Shown here piece by piece: positions 34,773-44,230 of a stretch of 64,000 nucleotides of DNA. The position numbers and the translations under genes are program-made. The DNA is from Petrocella sp024636985 (GTDB taxonomy: Bacteria; Bacillota; Clostridia; Lachnospirales; Vallitaleaceae). The notes under the pieces are model-generated. The model made no database searches. It worked only from the letters and a program-made list of their open reading frames with translations, and was not told where the DNA came from. The stretch covers positions 16,874-80,873 of the forward strand of contig JAGXFY010000055.1 of the NCBI GenBank assembly GCA_024636985.1, in the 5' to 3' direction. How positions within the stretch are numbered: position 1 is the first letter of the stretch; each line of letters starts with the position of its first letter.

Positions 34773-35711
34773 ATGGAACAAAACAAGCCTTTATTACAAG
34801 TCCATGGACTTAAACAATTTTTTAGAATTAATCGAAATTATACTGTCAAGGCTGTCAACGGCGTTTCCTTTAAAATCTATCCTGGGGAAACCTATGGTCT
34901 AGTTGGTGAATCCGGAAGCGGTAAATCGACGATTGGAAGGTCCATCATTCGTCTGTATGACCCAACAGCTGGAAAGATTGAGTTTGATGAAATTGATATG
35001 TCTGGCAAGCTATCCGACCAAGACTTAAAACACCTACGTACCAATATGCAAATGATATTTCAAGACCCTATGGCAAGTCTAAACCCTCGAAAAAAGGTTA
35101 TGGAGATTATTGCCCAAGGTTTGGATATTCATAAGCTCTATACTACAAAAGCAGAACGTGAAGAGAAAGTCTACAAAATCCTTGAAAAAGTAGGGCTATC
35201 AAAAGAGCACGCCAATCGATACCCACATCAATTTTCAGGTGGGCAACGACAACGTATTGGAATTGCTAGAGCCTTAATCATGAACCCAAAACTAATCATA
35301 GCAGATGAAGCCATAAGTGCTCTTGATGTTTCTATTCAAGCCCAAGTTGTTAACCTGATGAAGGCGATTCAAAAGGAAACGAACATTGCTTTTTTATTCA
35401 TTGCTCACGATTTATCAATGGTTAAGTACATTTCTGATCGAATTGGTGTCTTACACAATGGGTATTTACTGGAGAGCGGTACAAAAGAAGAAGTCTTCTC
35501 TAACCCACTTCACCCCTACACCAAATCCTTATTATCAGCCATCCCACACCCTAACCCTAATGTGGAGAAAACAAGGATATCAGAGACCTATGATTATGAA
35601 TCTAGCGACATAGATTATGGTCAAGGATCAGAACAACATATTAGCGGTACCCATTATGTTCATGGCACTGTTGAAGATATAAAGAAATGGTCTGAATTGT
35701 CCTTTAAATAG
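34773..35711 (+). CDS. oppF: Oligopeptide ABC transporter ATPase OppF
   Basis: 312 residues. Walker A GESGSGKSTIGR, signature FSGGQRQRIGIARAL, Walker B LIIADEAISALDVS, H-loop AHDLSMV. Partners OppD as the second ATPase of the transporter. The cysteine-containing tail seen in many homologues is replaced by an acidic, Cys-free end. One base separates it from oppD, whose end carries the AAGGAGG site. Confidence 0.9.
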   Translation: MEQNKPLLQVHGLKQFFRINRNYTVKAVNGVSFKIYPGETYGLVGESGSGKSTIGRSIIRLYDPTAGKIEFDEIDMSGKLSDQDLKHLRTNMQMIFQDPMASLNPRKKVMEIIAQGLDIHKLYTTKAEREEKVYKILEKVGLSKEHANRYPHQFSGGQRQRIGIARALIMNPKLIIADEAISALDVSIQAQVVNLMKAIQKETNIAFLFIAHDLSMVKYISDRIGVLHNGYLLESGTKEEVFSNPLHPYTKSLLSAIPHPNPNVEKTRISETYDYESSDIDYGQGSEQHISGTHYVHGTVEDIKKWSELSFK

Positions 35712-35797
35712 TCTTCTTTTGATCATTCATCCATCAAACGCATATACTATGTGGATTTTCAATAATATTAAATTTCTGATAAATCAAGAAAAGACTC

Positions 35798-35826
35798 TTC
35801 CGCTCTACCCCTTAGTTTGGTATAAT
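35798..35826 (+). promoter_or_regulatory. Promoter of the class A PBP gene
   Basis: TATAAT at 35821-35826 with a weak -35 (TTCCGC, 35798-35803) at a 17-bp spacing, 27 bp before the coding sequence. Confidence 0.5.
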
Positions 35827-35852
35827 GTCAGAGTGAAAAGGAGGCATCGTAT

Positions 35853-38432
35853 ATGAATTTTTCAAAGCATGCCAATCAAAAAAAAATACAGAGGCTCAAT
35901 TCAAGATATACAAAAATCATGAAACTCATGGGTACGTCTTCCGTTCGCGTACTTTTTTTCAGTTTACTGCTTGTTGCTGTTTTAGGTATTTCCGGTGGTA
36001 TCGGAGTGGCTAAGGCCATATTAGACGCTTCACCTGAACTGGATTTTGATTCTCTTGTACCTGTAGGATATACTTCCTTCGTCCGCAACCAAGATGGCGT
36101 TATCTTACAAGAATTATCTACCGGAGATGCAAATCGTATCTATGTTGAAATTGATGAGATTCCAAAACATGTACAAGATGCTTTTATTGTCATAGAAGAT
36201 GAACGTTTTTATGAGCATAACGGTATTGACATGCGTGGTATTTTTAGAGCCATCTTCGTCAATCTAAAATCCGGCGACTTAAGTGAAGGTGCCAGTACAA
36301 TCACACAGCAGGTTATCAAAAACAATGTTTTATCTTCCGAAAAAAGTTTCGAACGTAAAATCCAGGAACAGTATCTTGCCATACAAGTCGAGAAAACCTT
36401 AAGCAAGGATAAAATCTTAGAACTGTACTTAAATACAGCCGGACTTGGCAGAGGTACCAATGGCGTACAAGCTGCAGCAGGACGTTATTTCAACAAAGAT
36501 GTAGCTGAACTGACAATAGCAGAGGCTGCCGTCATTGCCGGCATCACCCAACGTCCAACCGATTATGACCCAGTGACAAATCCCGAAAATAATCGTAATC
36601 GACAACTGATTATTCTACAGTATCTTTTGGATCAGGGTAAAATCTCCAACGCTGCTTATCTAGAAGCTAAAGCAGAAAATGTATATGATAAAATTCAGAT
36701 AACCAATCAAGAATTTGAGACAAAATCTGACTACTCTTATTTTGTTGATGAAGTGATTCGTCGTGTTGCATCCGACCTGGAAGTACAAAAAGGTTATACG
36801 GCAACACAAGCCATCAACCTCATCTATCGTGGTGGTCTAGACATTTACATTACCCAAGATACCAGTTTGCAAAACATATTGGACCAATCCTTTGCTGATG
36901 AAAATAATTTTCCCACCGTTCAAGATGATTATAATGTTAAGCTTATGTATACTGCTTCCGTTCAAACAGACGAAGGTGTCTTTCACCATTATGAAGAAAA
37001 GCTGCTTCAATCTGATGAGGAAGCCCTTGAACACATTGAGTTTTTAAAAAGTGAATGGATAGGCGAAACGGATAGACTCATCTCCGATAATGCTTTATTT
37101 ATACCTCAGCCTCAGGCAGCCATGGTCGTCATAGATTATCATACAGGTCAAGTTAAAGCAGTCACTGGAGGCCGTGGTCAAAAAATAGGTAACCAAGTCC
37201 TTAATCGTGCCACCATGAGCAAGCGACAACCCGGTTCCACTTTCAAAATATTGGCGGCTTATCTACCCGCACTGGACACTATGGGCTTAACCTTAGCCAA
37301 AGTATACGATGACGTACCATTAACCCTTCAAATACCTGGTGCAGGCTCTTATTCACCGAAAAACTGGTATGACCACGCAGCCTATAACTATTGGGGGCTA
37401 TCCACTATACGAGAAGGTATCCAATGGTCTATGAACCTATTGGCCGTCAAGACCATGAATGAAATTGGTATTCAAACCGGTTTTGATTATTTGAAAAACT
37501 TAGGCTTCACCACACTTGTTGAAAGAAGAGATGTTAATGGCACTATTTTCTCTGATAAGAATATTGTTTTACCCTTAGGTGGCTTAACAGATGGCGTAAC
37601 ATTACTCGAGTTAACGAATGCCTACGGCGCTATTGCTAACAACGGCGTTTATATCGAGCCATCCTTCTATACTAAGGTACTTGCACATGACGGATCATTA
37701 CTCTTATTAAAAGAGCCTTTCACTCAAACTGTTATGAAGGAAACAACGTCTTTCTTACTTACCAATGCTATGGAAGATGTAGTCAGGGCTGGTACAGGTA
37801 CTGCTGTACGTTTTAACAATATGGCTATTGCAGGAAAAACAGGTACTACAAGTGATTCAAAAGACCTCGCATTTATTGGTTATACCCCCTATTATGTAGC
37901 AGGTGTTTGGTTAGGCCATGATGATCCAGAGAAAATGAGTCACAACCAACGTTATCATACGCTCATATGGCGAGATGTCATGTCCAAGATTCATGAAAAT
38001 CTGGAGAATAAAAGCTTTCAGAGACCTGAAGGCATTGTACAAGCCACCATATGTACAAAATCCGGTAAACTTGCCGTGAATGGTCTTTGTACCAATGACC
38101 CTCGGGGTTCTACAGCAAGAACTGAGTACTTTGCTGCCGGTACTGCGCCAACAGAAACATGTGATGTTCATGTTAAGATTACAGTATGTAAAGATTCCGG
38201 CCTCTTACCAACCGTATATTGTCCTTCTGGTAGCTTGGTACAACGTGTTTATACTGCAAGAACAGAACCTTTAAATCCGGCTTCATGGGATCCTGCGAGA
38301 CCACCAAGGATTCGAGATTATGGCTATGAGCTACCGAGTACAATAGAAAATGAGTATTGTAACATCCACACACAAGTAGAGCCTACCCCTCAACCCTTAC
38401 CTAATACACTACCTTCTCTACCGTTAGAATAA
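35853..38432 (+). CDS. Class A penicillin-binding protein (PBP1a-type transglycosylase/transpeptidase)
   Basis: 859 residues. N-terminal cytoplasmic tail and one membrane anchor (about 28-50). The GT51 glycosyltransferase domain (about 85-260) has EDERFYEHNGID with the catalytic Glu and GASTITQQVIKN. The transpeptidase domain (about 420-720) has STFK (active-site Ser), SMN and KTGTT. A C-terminal extension contains regularly spaced Cys (CTKSGK, CDVH, CKDSG, CPSG, CNIH), presumably forming disulfides or a small wall-binding module. It polymerises and crosslinks peptidoglycan outside the membrane. AAGGAGG precedes the ATG. Monocistronic with its own promoter and terminator. Confidence 0.94.
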   Translation: MNFSKHANQKKIQRLNSRYTKIMKLMGTSSVRVLFFSLLLVAVLGISGGIGVAKAILDASPELDFDSLVPVGYTSFVRNQDGVILQELSTGDANRIYVEIDEIPKHVQDAFIVIEDERFYEHNGIDMRGIFRAIFVNLKSGDLSEGASTITQQVIKNNVLSSEKSFERKIQEQYLAIQVEKTLSKDKILELYLNTAGLGRGTNGVQAAAGRYFNKDVAELTIAEAAVIAGITQRPTDYDPVTNPENNRNRQLIILQYLLDQGKISNAAYLEAKAENVYDKIQITNQEFETKSDYSYFVDEVIRRVASDLEVQKGYTATQAINLIYRGGLDIYITQDTSLQNILDQSFADENNFPTVQDDYNVKLMYTASVQTDEGVFHHYEEKLLQSDEEALEHIEFLKSEWIGETDRLISDNALFIPQPQAAMVVIDYHTGQVKAVTGGRGQKIGNQVLNRATMSKRQPGSTFKILAAYLPALDTMGLTLAKVYDDVPLTLQIPGAGSYSPKNWYDHAAYNYWGLSTIREGIQWSMNLLAVKTMNEIGIQTGFDYLKNLGFTTLVERRDVNGTIFSDKNIVLPLGGLTDGVTLLELTNAYGAIANNGVYIEPSFYTKVLAHDGSLLLLKEPFTQTVMKETTSFLLTNAMEDVVRAGTGTAVRFNNMAIAGKTGTTSDSKDLAFIGYTPYYVAGVWLGHDDPEKMSHNQRYHTLIWRDVMSKIHENLENKSFQRPEGIVQATICTKSGKLAVNGLCTNDPRGSTARTEYFAAGTAPTETCDVHVKITVCKDSGLLPTVYCPSGSLVQRVYTARTEPLNPASWDPARPPRIRDYGYELPSTIENEYCNIHTQVEPTPQPLPNTLPSLPLE

Positions 38433-38457
38433 AAAGTATTTAACTTCTAAAATAAAT

Positions 38458-38491
38458 AAACAAAAAGAACCGGATTCGGTTCTTTTTGTTT
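38458..38491 (+). terminator. Terminator of the PBP gene
   Basis: A 15-bp inverted repeat (38458-38472 and 38477-38491, ending AAAGAACCG/CGGTTCTTT) with loop GATT and a T-rich 3' arm. Confidence 0.85.
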
Positions 38492-38520
38492 ATAAAGTAA
38501 TCCATTATTATTAGATTATT

Positions 38521-38606
38521 GGTTAAGGCCTCAAAACTATATAGTTGAACTTTCATCTACCATATGGTGGGTGAATTTAGTGAAACTTAGTTTTGACCCT
38601 TTAACC
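38521..38606 (+). repeat. Paired flanking repeat, copy 1
   Basis: Nearly identical to the repeat at 42267-42348 except for the central hairpin. Ends pair as GGTTAA..GTCAAAACT-type complements. The middle forms TTCATCTACC/GGTGGGTGAA with loop ATAT, whereas copy 2 has TTCGCA/TGTGAA, so structure is kept while sequence changes. An extra ATTAGATTATT/AATAATCTAAT stem extends outwards here into the last codons of the kinase gene. Strand choice is arbitrary. Confidence 0.6.
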
Positions 38607-38610
38607 GTTA

Positions 38611-41600
38611 TTAATAATCTAATAGTCCTTCCATATCTAGGACTTCACCCTCATAGTCTATGACAATACCAAGACAAAAATTTGAGTCATCATATTCAAG
38701 ACTCCATGTCAACATATTAAAATCATAAACTTCATGATTCGGATCGATAATACTCGGTATTCCAATGTCGGCTATCTTGTTGTCCACATCAAAAAGAGAA
38801 ATCGCATTGCCGGCAATAATGTTACATGTTTCTTTCATAACTTCGCCTTTGGTTTCATTATATAACTCATCTGTAATCTCATCAAGGGTATCAAAAGACA
38901 TAATTGCCTTCGCGAGCCGTTGAATCAAAGCCTTGTTTGCCGAGAAATAGAACGCACCGGACTTTGGACCACTAAAAGGTATGATAACAGTTACATCAAA
39001 AATCTCAACACCTTTATTAATACCTGAAACGGATAACGGCAGATCCAATACACGATTGGATTTTAAGTAGATTTTACAGGATTCTACATATAGATCCAAT
39101 ACAATCGGCAATGAGAAGAACTTAATAAATTTCGCTTGGTTCTTAGGCAATAGTATTTTAACCGTGGTTCCAAAATCCATAACGGAGCTAACCCTAATTT
39201 TCCCCCCAATTTTTTCGACTTCAGCTTTAACCGCTGCCATACCGACACCTCTACCACTCAGAGTTTCTGCATAGCTTTTTGTACTAAAATTCTGTTCAAA
39301 GATGAGGTTTAGCATTTCTTCCTCACCCATTTTTTCTGCCATCTCTTCTGTGACTATTCCCTTGCTAATCGCTTTATAATAGACTTCACCTAAATCAATG
39401 CCTCTTCCATCATCTGATATTTTGATTTCAAAAAAATTGCCCACATCATCAATATTACAACTAATTTCACCAAAAGGTGTCTTTCCAGCCATAAGTCGTT
39501 CTTCTTCATTTTCAATACCATGTTCAATGCAATTATTAAAGACATGAACTAAGGATCTAAAAATATCTCGATAATAGTTGACGTCAACAAAAACCTCATC
39601 TCCTGATAATATCGCCACATTTACAGTTTTATCTTTAATACTTGCTGTTTTTGCACTTTCTCTTGCATAAAACATCAATACATCACCAATCGACTTATAA
39701 AACAGCTGATCCACAATGCTTAGAATTAAAGAAGCTTCTTTATCATAAAAATATCGACGAACTGTCTGATAAACTTTCTTAAGATTGTTCTTATTAACCG
39801 ATAGATAGAGCTCATCTTCAAAGAAAGAACTACCTGTTATATCTGTAACAATTTCTAAGTCTTCATAAATGATGTTTCTAAGCTTATTGCCCAGATTAAG
39901 GTCTACTTTATCCCCATTAATAAGTCGATCTTCCAAAGTATGTAAATATGGTACAATATGCAACAAATTATACATACCAAAATTTCCTTTGAATGTATGT
40001 ACTTTGTTGATAATTTCCTCCGATTTGTATATGCCTTCATTAATGTCTCTTGTAAAGTCAAGGAATTCATTAACAAGTTCCACAATATCATCACGATTGA
40101 GCATGGTGCTGACCACCATTTTTAGTTTATTTCTTTCTTCAGATAGGGTAAACTCATAACGTTTTGCTTCTGTTATATCTGACATAACGACTATAAGTGC
40201 CGATATCTGATCTTTATCTTTTTCCATTTCATAGGTCAAACGGAAAAAACGACTGCCTATTTCAAGCTCTTCAGGTAATAATTCAAAACACAAATCAGAA
40301 GGTATACTTCCTTTAAACAAATCTTCCAAAAGTTCCTTAATGAAACCTTCTTCCTCTCTTATACCAATTAACTCAGCTAAATCTTCCCCTTTAATATTTT
40401 TGCCAAAAATACTGTTACACACTTGTGTCAAAACATCCTCAACAATACCACTTGGTCCAACCTTAAAAAAGCCTTCTCCCATGTTTTTATAAACATGTTC
40501 TTGTTGACTCTTTAAAGCTTGTGCTTCTTTCTTTTCATTTTTATAAATAATCATTATTTCTTTAAGAATACTGTAGGTAACTAAAAACCAGAACATGCAT
40601 AATGGCACAATCCCAATAAAGTTTTTTTCTAGAACCACCTCCGGATTGATGCGTGAAGGTAGTTGCTGAATAATAATAGACAAAATAACCGTTGCAGCTA
40701 CATTAACACCAAATTTTTTTATTTTTATTGTATGTTGGCTATTCATAAGTTGGAGGATTGAAAAAATGACGGTTCCAATTAATATAAATTTCAAGTACGC
40801 TGCATAGTTATTATAAGTATGGATGTTTTCTGTTAAGAATGTTATACCGATTATTGCCGTTATCAAACAAGGTGCTAATACATAGCGCTTAACCTTACCT
40901 TCAAAGAATTTGGTCGCCCATAAAATCGAAAATCCCGCAAGAAATACATATGTTCTATTCATTCTAAACGCCATAAAATAATCCATCGAGTAATAATTAT
41001 CCCCAATGAGTTCCATTGATTGAATGGATAAAAATATTACCGCAATACTTAACCAAATATAAGATGAACAGACTACCAAATCTCTAACACGTATCAGCGA
41101 AAAAGAGAGAACGATTAATACCATCGATAATAATAGTGTTGCTAAGACCACAAAAGATATTAACCAATACTCAAACATCGTCCATTGTCTGTTTTCAATC
41201 ATTGATACTTCGTTTAAAATACTTACTTTTCCTTTAATACCTGTATCCATGATACTTTTTGTTTTAAAGGTTATCGTATTATTCTCCTGAAGAAGATGTT
41301 GGTGCAGTGGGATTATATGTGTTGTCTTACCCACATCACTACGTCCATACATATAATCTCCAATAGATGCAATATGCGCATCATTAAAATAAACTTCAAA
41401 TGCCTGAACCGTAAAATAACCAACACTTAAAAAAAGATGTTGGTTGCTCACTGAGTTTAACTCTTTTTTAGTTATTTGAAACCTATACTCTATATGTTCC
41501 GGATCATTTAGCGTCTTGCTCCTATGTGTACCATCACCAAAATCAGATATGACCTTTGTCAAAGGGATATCTAAAGCGGTTGCTTCTTCTTTGTATAAGT

Positions 41601-41688
41601 TTAAGTTAACATAGTTAAACAATACTAATGCAACCAACAAAACACATCCAAATAATAAAATATATGGTAAGTCCTTAGTAAGCTTCAT
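38611..41688 (-). CDS. Seven-transmembrane CheA-like kinase with PAS, Hpt and C-terminal CheX-type domain
   Basis: 1025 residues in a rare order. One anchor (about 8-28); an extracytoplasmic beta-rich domain (about 40-175, 7TMR-DISM-like); seven membrane spans (about 180-375); a PAS-like domain (about 395-510); an Hpt segment with the phosphorylatable His in VHTFKGNFGMY near 570; a CheA-type HATPase (NCIEHGIENEEER, DDGRGIDLG, FSTKSYAETLSGRGVGM); and a C-terminal CheX/CheC-like region (about 870-1025) with EVMKETCNIIAGNAISLF carrying the E..N phosphatase signature. No CheW-like domain is recognised. Kinase and phosphatase for the CheY encoded 3 bp upstream may thus sit in one chain. Ligand unknown. 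Confidence 0.8.
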   Translation of the reverse strand: MKLTKDLPYILLFGCVLLVALVLFNYVNLNLYKEEATALDIPLTKVISDFGDGTHRSKTLNDPEHIEYRFQITKKELNSVSNQHLFLSVGYFTVQAFEVYFNDAHIASIGDYMYGRSDVGKTTHIIPLHQHLLQENNTITFKTKSIMDTGIKGKVSILNEVSMIENRQWTMFEYWLISFVVLATLLLSMVLIVLSFSLIRVRDLVVCSSYIWLSIAVIFLSIQSMELIGDNYYSMDYFMAFRMNRTYVFLAGFSILWATKFFEGKVKRYVLAPCLITAIIGITFLTENIHTYNNYAAYLKFILIGTVIFSILQLMNSQHTIKIKKFGVNVAATVILSIIIQQLPSRINPEVVLEKNFIGIVPLCMFWFLVTYSILKEIMIIYKNEKKEAQALKSQQEHVYKNMGEGFFKVGPSGIVEDVLTQVCNSIFGKNIKGEDLAELIGIREEEGFIKELLEDLFKGSIPSDLCFELLPEELEIGSRFFRLTYEMEKDKDQISALIVVMSDITEAKRYEFTLSEERNKLKMVVSTMLNRDDIVELVNEFLDFTRDINEGIYKSEEIINKVHTFKGNFGMYNLLHIVPYLHTLEDRLINGDKVDLNLGNKLRNIIYEDLEIVTDITGSSFFEDELYLSVNKNNLKKVYQTVRRYFYDKEASLILSIVDQLFYKSIGDVLMFYARESAKTASIKDKTVNVAILSGDEVFVDVNYYRDIFRSLVHVFNNCIEHGIENEEERLMAGKTPFGEISCNIDDVGNFFEIKISDDGRGIDLGEVYYKAISKGIVTEEMAEKMGEEEMLNLIFEQNFSTKSYAETLSGRGVGMAAVKAEVEKIGGKIRVSSVMDFGTTVKILLPKNQAKFIKFFSLPIVLDLYVESCKIYLKSNRVLDLPLSVSGINKGVEIFDVTVIIPFSGPKSGAFYFSANKALIQRLAKAIMSFDTLDEITDELYNETKGEVMKETCNIIAGNAISLFDVDNKIADIGIPSIIDPNHEVYDFNMLTWSLEYDDSNFCLGIVIDYEGEVLDMEGLLDY

Positions 41689-41691
41689 TTT

Positions 41692-42066
41692 TTACATCTC
41701 CCATAGAACTTTTTCTACAACTTCCTTAAACCGTTCCACTTCAAAAGGCTTAATAATGAAGTGTTTAGCGCCTTTTTCTAAAGCTCTTAGCACCATTTTC
41801 TTTTGATTCAATGCACTTACCATAATGATATTGGCATTTGGATGCTTGGCAATAATGGCTTCAACTGCCTGAAGGCCATTCATATTAGGCATGGATATAT
41901 CCATGGTCACTATATCCGGAAGTAGTGAATCAAATTTTCTTAAGGCTTCAACACCATCTTGCGCCATACCTGCGACTTCATAATGAAGACTTTCAATAAT
42001 CTTAACCAGTTTATTTCTCATTAAAACCGAGTCATCTACAATCAATACTCTTACCTTTAAATCCAT
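41692..42066 (-). CDS. Single-domain CheY-like response regulator
   Basis: 124 residues, a receiver domain only. Conserved residues: acidic DD in LIVDDSVLM, acceptor Asp in DIVTMDISMPNMNG, Thr/Ser in MVSALNQ and Lys in FIIKPFE. It is the first gene of a two-gene operon with the seven-transmembrane CheA/CheX-type kinase and is its obvious substrate. No DNA-binding output is present, so signalling must be by protein contact. A TGAGGCG ribosome site precedes the ATG. Confidence 0.92.
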   Translation of the reverse strand: MDLKVRVLIVDDSVLMRNKLVKIIESLHYEVAGMAQDGVEALRKFDSLLPDIVTMDISMPNMNGLQAVEAIIAKHPNANIIMVSALNQKKMVLRALEKGAKHFIIKPFEVERFKEVVEKVLWEM

Positions 42067-42164
42067 TTCAAGCGCCTCACTTTCCCATCTAAACCTATAC
42101 GCATCCCAATCTTTCTATCCATAATATTTTATACATATATAAGTTATGGTTGGAAGATATTATA

Positions 42165-42193
42165 ATTATACACTTTGGCCATTTGTTTGTCTA
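42165..42193 (-). promoter_or_regulatory. Promoter of the CheY/kinase operon
   Basis: Minus-strand TAGACA (42188-42193), 17-bp spacer, TATAAT (42165-42170), about 100 bp before the CheY gene. Just beyond it, 42206-42235 holds AAGGAAG, TTCCT and CCGGAAC blocks in the order seen in repeat copy D, a possible fragment of that family. Confidence 0.65.
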
Positions 42194-42266
42194 CTGAACC
42201 TTCAAGGAAGCAAACCTTCCTCTACCGGAACCTTTACTTCCAATACATAATAAGCTATAATGTATT

Positions 42267-42348
42267 GATTAAGGCGTCAAAACCATATAGTTGAACTTTC
42301 GCATGCACCAAATGTGAATTTAGTGAAACTTAGTTTTGACCCTTTAAC
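42267..42348 (+). repeat. Paired flanking repeat, copy 2
   Basis: Same orientation and, outside the central hairpin, almost the same sequence as 38521-38606. The two copies bracket the CheY/kinase gene pair. Outer arms TTAAGG.GTCAAAAC and GTTTTGACCCTTTAA pair with each other. It lies in the 340-bp spacer before argS, otherwise empty apart from the divergent promoter. Confidence 0.6.
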
Positions 42349-42416
42349 TATATATTGAATATTTCAATAGGTTTTATTGATATAAAAAGGCTTACTACAC
42401 ACAAGGAGTGAATACT

Positions 42417-44174
42417 ATGTTGACAGCACAACTTACCAAACTTATGGAAGCATCTTTCTTAGCCTGTGGTTACGATCCAGCGTACGGACAGGTCGTCACC
42501 TCAGCTAGACAGGACTTATGTCAATTTCAATGTAATGGCGCAATGAGTGCTGCAAAAGCTTATAAAAAGGCACCGTTTATCATTAGTGATGAAATTATTG
42601 ATCATCTTAAATCCACGGAATACTTCGAAAATATGTTCTCATTAGCTGAGACGGTAAAACCCGGTTTTATCAACATATCCCTTTCTGATCAATACTTAGC
42701 GGATTATATTGAAAGTATTTCTGAGGATTCTAGAGTGGGCGTCTTGAAAGCTACAAACCCCGATAAGGTTGTTATTGACTATGGTGGGCCTAATGTTGCA
42801 AAACCTTTGCATGTTGGGCATTTAAGACCTGCCATTATTGGGGAATCCATCAAACGTCTCTTTAAATTTCTAGGACATGAAGTCATCGGTGATGTTCATC
42901 TTGGTGATTGGGGTTTGCAAATGGGTATGATTATTGTTGAGGTAAACCGTCTTTATCCTGATTTACCCTACTTCGACCCTGAATATGAAGGCCCATACCC
43001 TACTGAACCCCCCTTTGATTTTGCCGACCTTGAAGAAATCTACCCTATAGCCAGCAACCGTTGTAAAGAAGACCCTGACTATAATGAAAAAGCGAAGAAA
43101 GCAACCTTTGATTTACAAAATGGGCGCCCAGGCTATTTGGCTTTATGGAAGCATTTTGTTGATTTATCTGTAAAGGATATCCTAACCATTTACAACCGCT
43201 TAGACGTTCATTTTGATTTATGGTATGGAGAAAGTGACAGCAATGCGTATGTCCCTAAGATTATTGATACACTCAAGTCAAAAGGTGCTTTGTATGAGAG
43301 CGATGGTGCTATGGTCGTTGATGTCACCCGTCCTGAAGATAAGAAAGAAATTCCACCGATCATCATTTATAAGTCTGATGGTTCTATTCTTTATGGTACC
43401 ACAGACCTTGCTACCATTGAGCAACGTATCGAAGACTTTGACCCAGACTATATTCTCTATGTTGTTGATAGCCGACAAGCCAACCATTTTATTCAAGTTT
43501 TTAGATGTGCTTCCGATCATGGTATTGCACCAGCAAAAACATCTTTGGAGCATATCGGTTTTGGAACTATGAATGGAAAAGACGGCCGTCCCTTTAAAAC
43601 CAGAGATGGTGGCATTCTAAAACTTGCTGACTTTATTGATTCTATTGAGGCGAATGCCAAAGAAAAAATCAATGATAAAGAAGGCGTCGATATTGAAACA
43701 ACAGCAAGAATTGTCGGTCTTGCAACCCTTAAGTATGCTGACCTATCTAACTACCGTATGAAGGATTATGTTTTTGATTTGGACAAATTCTCTTCATTTG
43801 AGGGCAAGACTGGTCCTTATATCCTTTATACATATGTTCGAATTAACAATATTATGAATAAGCTTAGAGAAGAATTATTCCAGCCTAGCACGATTAAAAC
43901 GCCATCCAGTGAAGTTGAGCGTCAGTTAATGTTAAAGATCGACAATCTGGAAATAGCACTCACCTTAGCTGCCAAAGACCGTGCGCCCAATATTATATGC
44001 GAGTATGTCTATGATTTGGCTACCTTGGCCAATGGTTTCTATCATGCGCACCATATTATTAATGAAAAAGACCCTATAAAGCGTGGTTCATGGATGAAAC
44101 TACTTCAGATCACACAAAAATGTCTACTCTTGTGTCTTGATTTACTTGGTATACAAGTACCTGAGAAAATGTAA
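42417..44174 (+). CDS. argS: Arginyl-tRNA synthetase
   Basis: 585 residues. Class I synthetase with the N-terminal tRNA-recognition (Add-1) domain, HIGH motif as HVGH in KPLHVGHLRPAIIGE (about 127-141), catalytic core, and the all-helical DALR anticodon-binding domain at the end (about 465-585). Like many ArgRS it lacks a canonical KMSK loop. A GTG at 42408 is in frame but lies inside the AAGGAG ribosome site, so the ATG at 42417 is the start. Monocistronic with a terminator after it. Confidence 0.95.
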   Translation: MLTAQLTKLMEASFLACGYDPAYGQVVTSARQDLCQFQCNGAMSAAKAYKKAPFIISDEIIDHLKSTEYFENMFSLAETVKPGFINISLSDQYLADYIESISEDSRVGVLKATNPDKVVIDYGGPNVAKPLHVGHLRPAIIGESIKRLFKFLGHEVIGDVHLGDWGLQMGMIIVEVNRLYPDLPYFDPEYEGPYPTEPPFDFADLEEIYPIASNRCKEDPDYNEKAKKATFDLQNGRPGYLALWKHFVDLSVKDILTIYNRLDVHFDLWYGESDSNAYVPKIIDTLKSKGALYESDGAMVVDVTRPEDKKEIPPIIIYKSDGSILYGTTDLATIEQRIEDFDPDYILYVVDSRQANHFIQVFRCASDHGIAPAKTSLEHIGFGTMNGKDGRPFKTRDGGILKLADFIDSIEANAKEKINDKEGVDIETTARIVGLATLKYADLSNYRMKDYVFDLDKFSSFEGKTGPYILYTYVRINNIMNKLREELFQPSTIKTPSSEVERQLMLKIDNLEIALTLAAKDRAPNIICEYVYDLATLANGFYHAHHIINEKDPIKRGSWMKLLQITQKCLLLCLDLLGIQVPEKM

Positions 44175-44200
44175 TTATTAAATTACTAAAACAAGAGACA

Positions 44201-44230
44201 GGGCAAGCGCTTAGGTGCTTGTCTTTTTTT
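44201..44230 (+). terminator. argS terminator
   Basis: Stem GGCAAGC (44202-44208) / GCTTGTC (44217-44223), one G-T pair, followed by seven T. Repeat copy B starts at the next base. Confidence 0.85.

Noticed and set aside
42267..42416. T-box leader of argS
   Set aside because: No T-box sequence or specifier stem with terminator/antiterminator is visible; the structured DNA here is one of a repeat pair also found after the PBP gene.
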